Part shown: positions 1 to 4,684 of the stretch, piece after piece
How the letters are laid out: every line of letters begins with the position of its first letter
Position numbering within the stretch: position 1 is the first letter of the stretch
Origin: an uncultured Clostridia bacterium
Lineage (GTDB): Bacteria > Bacillota > Clostridia > TANB77 > CAG-508
Reading direction: 5' to 3'
NCBI GenBank assembly: GCA_947630255.1
Contig: CANRGU010000047.1
Coordinates: 1-9,504, forward strand
Length of the DNA: 9,504 nt
Notes under the pieces: model-generated
The model's database searches: none
What the model was told of the DNA's origin: nothing
The model's input: only the letters and a program-made list of their open reading frames with translations
Program-made: the position numbers and the translations under genes

Positions 1-137
1 TTTTTACTTGATATAGGAATTCTTGCATCTAATATTTCTATAACTACATCTATTAATTTTATGTCTTCAATTATTTGTTTTTTAGTTTTAAGCATGTGTC
101 CTGGGTACCAATTTATATTTGTCTTGCTATTATTCAT
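1..137 (-). CDS. rbgA: Ribosome biogenesis GTPase RbgA/YlqF, N-terminal part only
   Basis: Only the first 45 codons are inside the window; the gene runs off the left edge. The reading begins MNNSKTNINWYPGHM and continues with KTKKQI (residues 17-22), DVVIEILDARIP (30-41) and SS. The N-W-[FY]-P-G-H-M opening followed by a conserved DVVIE-LDARIP stretch is the signature N-terminus of RbgA (YlqF), a circularly permuted GTPase. In that family the protein binds the immature 50S subunit late in assembly. The GTP-binding motifs (G4, G1, G3) would lie beyond the window. The ATG is preceded by AGGAG at 146-150 with an 8-nt spacer, which supports this start. It follows the membrane glycosyltransferase gene by about 78 bp of AT-rich DNA with no clear terminator, so cotranscription is possible. 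Family identity is recognised by motif, without a database search. Confidence 0.88.
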   Translation of the reverse strand, partial: MNNSKTNINWYPGHMLKTKKQIIEDIKLIDVVIEILDARIPISSK

Positions 138-215
138 CTAGTTTTCTCCTTAAAATTTATTTTATATTTTAATTATTTTTTGTCTTAATTAATTTTTCTG
201 CATCTATTTTAATAT

Positions 216-1719
216 TCATTTTGTTAAAATTAATTTTTTTGATTTGATATTTTTTACAACTTCAATACATTTTTTCATTGGATTATTTGTACATAAAGCT
301 TCCCAACCACTAATTCCTACCATTATTATTAATGGTAAAATTTGTATAACATATCTTGAATTACATTCCCATATAATTAAAAATAGTGCTAGCATTAAAA
401 TAATATATTTACTTACCATTTGAATATCTTCTGATGATTGCTTTCTATATAGTGATCCTATAATTATTCCTAATAGTATCACAAACCAATATACATTTGT
501 ATATATATCGAATATTCTATATAGTTTTCCTTCCATAGTGAATATATCTTGAAATGTACTTTGCTTTATTGGGTTTCTTCCCAAATAATCCGAAACTGCA
601 AATGTATTATTAGTCCATGTTCTAACAACCTTAGTATATAGCAAATGTCTTGCTGTTCCATATATTCCACGCTTACTTATTCTTTCTTTTATAACATTTA
701 TATTTGCATTCTTTTTCTCTTCATAAGTTGGAAAACTGGTTGTATACTGAACATCTTTCTCTTTATATCCGCCTGTGGTATTTAAAGCCATCATTATATG
801 ATGAGTATATGGGAATTTAAATCTATTATAATCTTCTTTAGAAATATCTAAAACATGATCTATTACCTTGTTAATTATTGTTAAACAAATTATTGAAATA
901 CATGCTATTATTAATAATCTTTTAATAAAATCCTTAAATTTACTGTTAAAAAATATATCAATTACAATAGCAAATAAAGCAAAAATTACAGTTGCTTTAA
1001 ATAAAAATCCTATAACAGATATTACAGATAAGGCAATAAGATAAATTAATTTTTTACTATCTTTATATTGTAAATACAAAAATATTATTAAAGGAATAAT
1101 AAATAATGCAATTGTATCTGAATAAAGTATTGCAACATATCCGTGATATTGGTAGACACATTACCATAAAAATAGTCATTAATAATGCGAATTTTTCTCC
1201 TTTAACTTTTTTTGCAATTAAATAGTAAAGAAAAATTGAACCACTTATTAATATAGCGTTTAAAACAATTGAACAATATAAATAATTTCTACTTGACATT
1301 GTTCCAACTATAAGATTGATTATTTTATAAAAAACACTTAAACTAACGCCTAATAGTAAATTATTAGAATACATTATATAATATTCAATTCCTTCAAATG
1401 TACCGTTTTCAGCATAACCGATTGCTGTATTTTGTATGCAACCATAATCCCATGAAAAATTGACAGCCAAATTAAACCCTAAAATAATTAAAATAAAAAA
1501 ATTAATGACTTGTATAACTAGAACTGTTATTTTCAATATTTTGTTATTATTACATTTATATAATTTTTTTATTAAAAAATATATAGGAACACAGCAAAAA
1601 AGAATTATAGGTATATACCATAAATTATTAGGTTCTAATTTTAAAACATTCAATATTAAAACATATATAAAAAATATGGCAAATACAAAATTAATAATCG
1701 CAGTAATATTTTTTTTCAT
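216..1719 (-). pseudogene. Polytopic membrane glycosyltransferase, GT-C/GT39 (ArnT/PMT)-like, split by a frameshift
   Basis: Two abutting frames together encode one membrane protein of about 501 residues. The first (1719 to 1063) carries several hydrophobic helices and a first extracytoplasmic loop with SWDYG (residues 89-93) and MYSNN (116-120). Its sense ends near MCLPI (residue 191). The second frame picks up at about 1139 with GYVAILYSDT, then IGFLFKAT, and ends with helices around WECNSRYVIQILP before the TGA at 216. An acidic residue in the first outer loop, a YSDT motif and a late E-x-SRY-x-P helix fit GT-C enzymes that move sugars from polyprenyl-phosphate donors outside the membrane. 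Donor and acceptor cannot be told. The start ATG is 11 bp after the preceding gene's stop, and its SD (AAAGGA, 1727-1732) overlaps that stop, suggesting coupling. The break may be a true mutation or an assembly error. If real, only truncated products would form. Confidence 0.75.
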
Positions 1720-1730
1720 ACTTTTTTCCT

Positions 1731-2201
1731 TTAAAATTTGTATTGGTTTCTGTCTGCTCTTTCATCATATTGTCTGTCATAGTCTTTATTTTTATAAAAC
1801 CAGTCTGTCTTTTTATTTGTTGCAGCTCCTGTTCTATCTTTGTTTAAAAATATGTCCATGACTGTTAAAAATGGTATTAATACACCTAAAAATGATATGA
1901 ATAAATTTACATAATCTGTTGCAATAGGTTGTCCGTTTATTATGTTTGTTATTCCGTTATATAGATCCGTTCCAAAATAGAATCCATATGCTACAAAATA
2001 TGCTAACGCCCCAAATATATTTCTTTTTATAATAAATATCATACAGATTAATGTAACAAACAATAAAATTACCTCTACTGAAAAATTTAAAGGTGCTATT
2101 GGAAAACTTTCGCTAACAGATGAAGCTATAGTTATGGCTACTCTAAACAACCAAAACATTGCTCCAAACATTGTTATTAAATAACTAAATACACTTGTCA
2201 T
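1731..2201 (-). CDS. Hypothetical small membrane protein, four predicted TM helices
   Basis: I do not recognise this 156-aa protein. Hydrophobic stretches at about residues 7-29, 41-58, 61-81 and 98-119 suggest four membrane helices, with no cleavable signal peptide apparent. The third helix is aromatic and glycine rich (GALAYFVAYGFYFG). A polar tail (about 120-156) follows, rich in K, R, D, N and Y, including DWFYKNKDYDRQYDERADR; by the positive-inside tendency it is probably cytoplasmic. No catalytic motif is visible. The ATG has a strong SD, AAGGAGA at 2211-2217, 9 nt upstream. A likely extended -10 promoter lies 35-45 bp upstream, and the glycosyltransferase gene follows after 11 bp with its SD overlapping this stop codon. 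That linkage suggests a shared envelope role, which is inference only. Confidence 0.75.
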   Translation of the reverse strand: MTSVFSYLITMFGAMFWLFRVAITIASSVSESFPIAPLNFSVEVILLFVTLICMIFIIKRNIFGALAYFVAYGFYFGTDLYNGITNIINGQPIATDYVNLFISFLGVLIPFLTVMDIFLNKDRTGAATNKKTDWFYKNKDYDRQYDERADRNQYKF

Positions 2202-2235
2202 ATGTGTTCATCTCCTTAAAATTATTATTAAATAT

Positions 2236-2246
2236 ATTCTACCACA
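2236..2246 (-). promoter_or_regulatory. Probable extended -10 promoter for the membrane-protein pair
   Basis: Read on the minus strand the sequence is TGTGGTAGAAT, a TG-N extended -10 with hexamer TAGAAT (5 of 6 to TATAAT), sited in the 52-bp gap after truB. The hexamer 17 bp upstream, TAGTAA, is a poor -35, but extended -10 promoters tolerate that. Transcription would start near 2229, giving a leader of roughly 28 nt before the ATG at 2201. The site would let the downstream genes be expressed independently of the ribosome-assembly operon. Confidence 0.4.
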
Positions 2247-2253
2247 AACATTT

Positions 2254-3105
2254 TTATATTACTACATCTCTTTTTAACAATTTATTGTTGATGATCCCTA
2301 GTCCTATAAATTTATTGTGATTGTATATTCTATACACATCATCTTTAAGCTCATAAGTTAGTTGTACCCCATTTAAAAATAACTCTAATTTTTTATCATT
2401 TAAATTTATTTGCAGTTTATCTAAAAATATTTTTTCTATAGTAATTAATTTCTCTTCAATATTTTTATAATCTAAGTTTTCTAAAGAAATTGCGTTTTCT
2501 ATTGAAAATGTATCTACCTTTGTTCTTTTAAGGTCTTTCATGCACCCAATTGTTCCTAGCTTTTTTGCTATATCTTCACAAAGTGTTCTTATATATGTGC
2601 CTTTAGAGCATTCTACTTCAAATGTTATTTCGCTGTTTTGATATTTTTTTAATTTTATATCATATATTTCTATTTCTCTTGGCTTTATATCTACTTTTTT
2701 TCCTTCTCTTGCATATTCATAAAGTTTTTTTCCATTTACTTTTATTGCAGAATATATGGGTGGTGTTTGATTTTGCCTTCCTATTAAATTTTCAAATATT
2801 TCTTCTATTTTATCTTTTTCGAATGTTTTTAAATTTTTATCCTCTTGTATAATATTTCCATCTACATCTCCTGTATCTGTTTTCTTGCCTAAAATAATTG
2901 TTGCAATATATGTTTTTTTGTGTTCTACTAAATATTTGGAAATTTTTGTTGCTGTGCCAATTAAAATTTGCAAAACACCGGTAGCATTAGGGTCTAGCGT
3001 ACCGGTGTGTCCTACTTTTTTAGTATTTAATTTTTTTCTTACTACATTTACTACATCATGTGAAGTAAATCCTTTTGGTTTGTTTATTAATAATAGCCCA
3101 TCCAT
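2254..3105 (-). CDS. truB: tRNA pseudouridine(55) synthase TruB
   Basis: Converts uridine 55 to pseudouridine in the T-loop of tRNAs. The family signatures are in order: GLLLINKPKGFTSHDVV (residues 3-19), the catalytic HTGTLDPNATGVL (33-45) with nucleophile Asp38, KTYIA (64-68) with the conserved Tyr66 that stacks in the active site, QTPPIYSAIKVNGK (113-126), and CSKGTYIRTL (166-175). At 283 aa it is somewhat shorter than the roughly 300-315 aa of Bacillus and E. coli enzymes, the reduction being in the C-terminal RNA-binding (PUA-like) part after about residue 230. The start lies only 3 bp after the nrnA stop, and its SD (GAGGT, 3111-3115) overlaps that stop, which indicates translational coupling. 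ribF, which often follows truB in Firmicutes, is not next; a promoter-like site and an unknown membrane gene follow. Confidence 0.97.
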   Translation of the reverse strand: MDGLLLINKPKGFTSHDVVNVVRKKLNTKKVGHTGTLDPNATGVLQILIGTATKISKYLVEHKKTYIATIILGKKTDTGDVDGNIIQEDKNLKTFEKDKIEEIFENLIGRQNQTPPIYSAIKVNGKKLYEYAREGKKVDIKPREIEIYDIKLKKYQNSEITFEVECSKGTYIRTLCEDIAKKLGTIGCMKDLKRTKVDTFSIENAISLENLDYKNIEEKLITIEKIFLDKLQINLNDKKLELFLNGVQLTYELKDDVYRIYNHNKFIGLGIINNKLLKRDVVI

Positions 3106-3108
3106 TTT

Positions 3109-4059
3109 TTACCTCAAATATTTTTTACATTCTTCTACTATTTTTGCTTTTGCTTGTTCAAATGGAAGATTTATATTTCCTCCTGCTGCCCTTACATGTC
3201 CTCCACCGCCAAACATTAAGCATATATCAGATACATTAACATATTCATTAGATCTAAGTGAAATTTTATAACCATTCTCAGTCTCTCTTAAGAATATTGA
3301 AACTTCTACTCCTTCAACATCTCTTCCCATTTCTACAATTCCATCATGATCGTTGCTTTCAGCTCCTACTTTTTGTTCATCTGCTTTTGTTATATATGTA
3401 AATGTTAATTTTCCATCTTCTAAAAATTCAAGTCTATTCATAGCTATTTGCATAAGTTCAAATCTTGTTTTTGAAATTGTTTGTAATACTTTTTTGTATA
3501 CATCTGAAACATTCACACCTCTATTTAAAAGCTCTGCTACAAATTCAAATGTTTCTGCTGTAACTCCCTTATATTTAAAGCCACCTGTATCAGTTATTAT
3601 TCCTGTAAGAAGGCATGTTCCTATGTCTTTATCTATAATTACTCCTAATGCTTCTAAAATAATTACTAATATTTGTGCACATGCTGGAGCTGTAGGGTTT
3701 ACAAAATTATAGTCTGCAAACATTGTATTTGAACTATGATGATCTATTGATATTTTAGTATTTGCATCTTCAAAATACTTTGCAAATCCATTTAATCTTT
3801 TTACATCGCCTGAATCTAAAGCTATTGCTAAATCATAAATTTCAGTTCTTCCTTCTTTTTTTATTTCATTACAATTTGGTAAGAAATCAAATGTTCTAGA
3901 ATGTTCTGGCATAATCACATCTACGTCTTTTCCTAGTTGCTTTAAGCCCGCATATAATGCCAAACTACTACCAATTGCATCGCCATCTGGCATTTCATGC
4001 GTAAGTATTACAATGTCTTTGGCTTTTTTTATTTCTTCTATCATATTATCTAAAGTCAT
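3109..4059 (-). CDS. nrnA: DHH/DHHA1 phosphoesterase, NrnA-type oligoribonuclease / pAp phosphatase
   Basis: Hydrolyses short RNA oligonucleotides and, in characterised homologues, 3'-phosphoadenosine 5'-phosphate; related family members cleave cyclic-dinucleotide breakdown products. The 316-aa length is typical. All DHH metal-binding motifs are visible: THEMPDGDAIGSS (His21, Asp25, Asp27), ALDSGD (Asp82), SIDHH (Asp106-His107-His108), and TGIITDTGGF. The C-terminal DHHA1 substrate-binding domain carries FGGGGHVRAAGG (Gly-Gly-Gly-His at about 285-288). No membrane or GGDEF-like region is present, so it is the stand-alone NrnA type and not GdpP. It starts 12 bp after the rbfA stop with SD AAAGGAGA (4065-4072) touching that stop. 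Its position between rbfA and truB is the usual one in Firmicutes. Exact substrate preference cannot be read from sequence. Confidence 0.94.
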   Translation of the reverse strand: MTLDNMIEEIKKAKDIVILTHEMPDGDAIGSSLALYAGLKQLGKDVDVIMPEHSRTFDFLPNCNEIKKEGRTEIYDLAIALDSGDVKRLNGFAKYFEDANTKISIDHHSSNTMFADYNFVNPTAPACAQILVIILEALGVIIDKDIGTCLLTGIITDTGGFKYKGVTAETFEFVAELLNRGVNVSDVYKKVLQTISKTRFELMQIAMNRLEFLEDGKLTFTYITKADEQKVGAESNDHDGIVEMGRDVEGVEVSIFLRETENGYKISLRSNEYVNVSDICLMFGGGGHVRAAGGNINLPFEQAKAKIVEECKKYLR

Positions 4060-4071
4060 ACTAATCTCCTT

Positions 4072-4446
4072 TTAGTTATCTTCTGGTTTAATATCTTTCA
4101 TAACCTCTTTTAATATAGCGTCTATTTTTTGTCCATATTGCATTGAGTCATCTAATTCAAAAATTAATTCTGGGGTAACTCTTAGATTTACCTTTTCAGC
4201 TATTCTGCTTCTAATAAAACCAGAAGAAGATTTTAAACCTGCTAGTGTTTGTTTTACATTTTTAGAATTAAGAATGCTCACATAAACTTTAGCATATCTT
4301 AAATCTGGTGTAATTTTAACAGATGTTACACTAACAATTCCTGTTACATTTGAATTAGTAACCTCATAATTAATTATATTACTGATCTCTCTTTTTAATT
4401 CTTCATTTATTCGATTAAGACGGTTATTTCCGTTTTGTTTTTTCAT
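4072..4446 (-). CDS. rbfA: 30S ribosome-binding factor RbfA
   Basis: A small single-domain (KH-like fold) factor that binds the immature 30S subunit near helix 1/helix 45 of 16S rRNA and supports late maturation and cold adaptation. The 124-aa protein has the family layout: an N-terminal RLNRINEELKREISNII helix (residues 9-25), the strand region ITPDLRYAKVYVSIL (about 46-60), the helix with SSGFIRSRIAEKVNLRVTPEL, and a late FELDDSMQYGQKID that matches the conserved F-x-x-D-x-S. Length is normal for the family. The start is supported by AAGGAGA at 4451-4457, 4 nt before the ATG. It is separated from infB by an unusual 238-bp gap that holds a long palindromic element and a TATAAT sequence, so its expression may be partly uncoupled from infB. 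Confidence 0.95.
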   Translation of the reverse strand: MKKQNGNNRLNRINEELKREISNIINYEVTNSNVTGIVSVTSVKITPDLRYAKVYVSILNSKNVKQTLAGLKSSSGFIRSRIAEKVNLRVTPELIFELDDSMQYGQKIDAILKEVMKDIKPEDN

Positions 4447-4500
4447 TCTATCTCCTTCCGCAAAAAGTTGTCTTATTCTTTAAAACTAATCAAAAACGAG

Positions 4501-4589
4501 TATTGCTAGGCAAATTGAAGTAAAAAACCGGATGTATTCTCGTGCCCAATCTATATTATAAAGCGAAGCAAAATTAGTATATTGCTAGG
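4501..4589. repeat. Pair of 10-bp direct repeats (tattgctagg), 79 bp apart
   Basis: The sequence tattgctagg occurs at 4501-4510 and again at 4580-4589. One copy lies inside the left arm of the palindromic element and the other lies outside it, on the rbfA side. Sequence around the two copies is loosely similar (caaaa upstream, caaa/aaaa downstream), so the outer copy could be a remnant of an older related insertion. Function unknown. Confidence 0.4.
4555..4560 (-). promoter_or_regulatory. Candidate -10 (TATAAT) upstream of rbfA
   Basis: Read on the minus strand this is a perfect TATAAT, straddling the rbfA-side edge of the palindromic element. The hexamer 17 bp upstream (AATATA) does not resemble TTGACA and there is no TGn extension, so the call rests on the -10 alone in AT-rich DNA. 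If active it would give a leader of about 100 nt before rbfA and feed rbfA-nrnA-truB. Confidence 0.25.
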
Positions 4590-4682
4590 AAAACAAATAA
4601 AAATTTTTGAAACTATACGCTGTATGTTGAAAAAATTTTTATGAAGTTTGACAACGCAAGATGCTGATTTTCATTCGCTTTA
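4559..4682. repeat. 124-bp imperfect palindrome, MITE-like element between infB and rbfA
   Basis: Terminal inverted repeats lie at 4559-4585 and 4656-4682. They match at 22 of 27 positions, including a perfect outer 9 bp (TAAAGCGAA / TTCGCTTTA), and the inner part folds into a further hairpin. The element ends 2 bp short of the infB stop codon and contains no convincing ORF. TA at both ends would fit the TA target duplication of Tc1/mariner-IS630-derived MITEs, but TA is common in such AT-rich DNA. Two of the five arm mismatches would be G-U pairs only in a plus-strand RNA, not in the operon transcript, which argues mildly for a DNA repeat and against a selected operon RNA. Copies elsewhere in the genome cannot be tested from this window. 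Confidence 0.55.
4597..4642. repeat. Central 46-nt hairpin of the palindromic element
   Basis: A perfect 12-bp A/T stem (4597-4608 with 4631-4642) is followed by a 2x2 internal loop, a 3-bp stem (4611-4613 with 4626-4628), a one-base bulge at 4614, and a 4-bp stem (4615-4618 with 4622-4625) closed by a 3-nt loop. It can form in the infB-rbfA transcript. No U-tract follows the structure on either strand, so it does not look like an intrinsic terminator; RNase III processing or mRNA stabilisation are possible roles. Confidence 0.6.
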
Positions 4683-4684
4683 CT

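Noticed and set aside
169..219. A 16-codon minus-strand frame (MNIKIDAEKLIKTKNN) whose ATG overlaps the glycosyltransferase TGA as ATGA
   Set aside because: It has no SD, is very short, and AT-rich DNA yields such frames by chance; the overlap alone is not enough.
1460..1861. A 133-codon plus-strand frame with hydrophobic stretches
   Set aside because: It is the antisense reading of membrane-helix codons in the glycosyltransferase and membrane-protein genes, which commonly gives Leu/Phe/Ile-rich shadows.
2885..3271. A 128-codon open frame on the plus strand
   Set aside because: It is antisense to the conserved truB and nrnA genes, with no recognisable domain and no convincing ribosome-binding site.
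4522..4527. T6 run in the minus-strand transcript upstream of rbfA as an intrinsic terminator
   Set aside because: No stable stem immediately precedes it; only short CCGG-type pairing is available.
4447..4558. Possible T-box or other named riboswitch leader before rbfA
   Set aside because: No T-box AGGGUGGNACCGCG-type sequence and no other riboswitch core I know is visible; only weak short pairings (for example acgag/ctcgt at 4496-4500 and 4539-4543).
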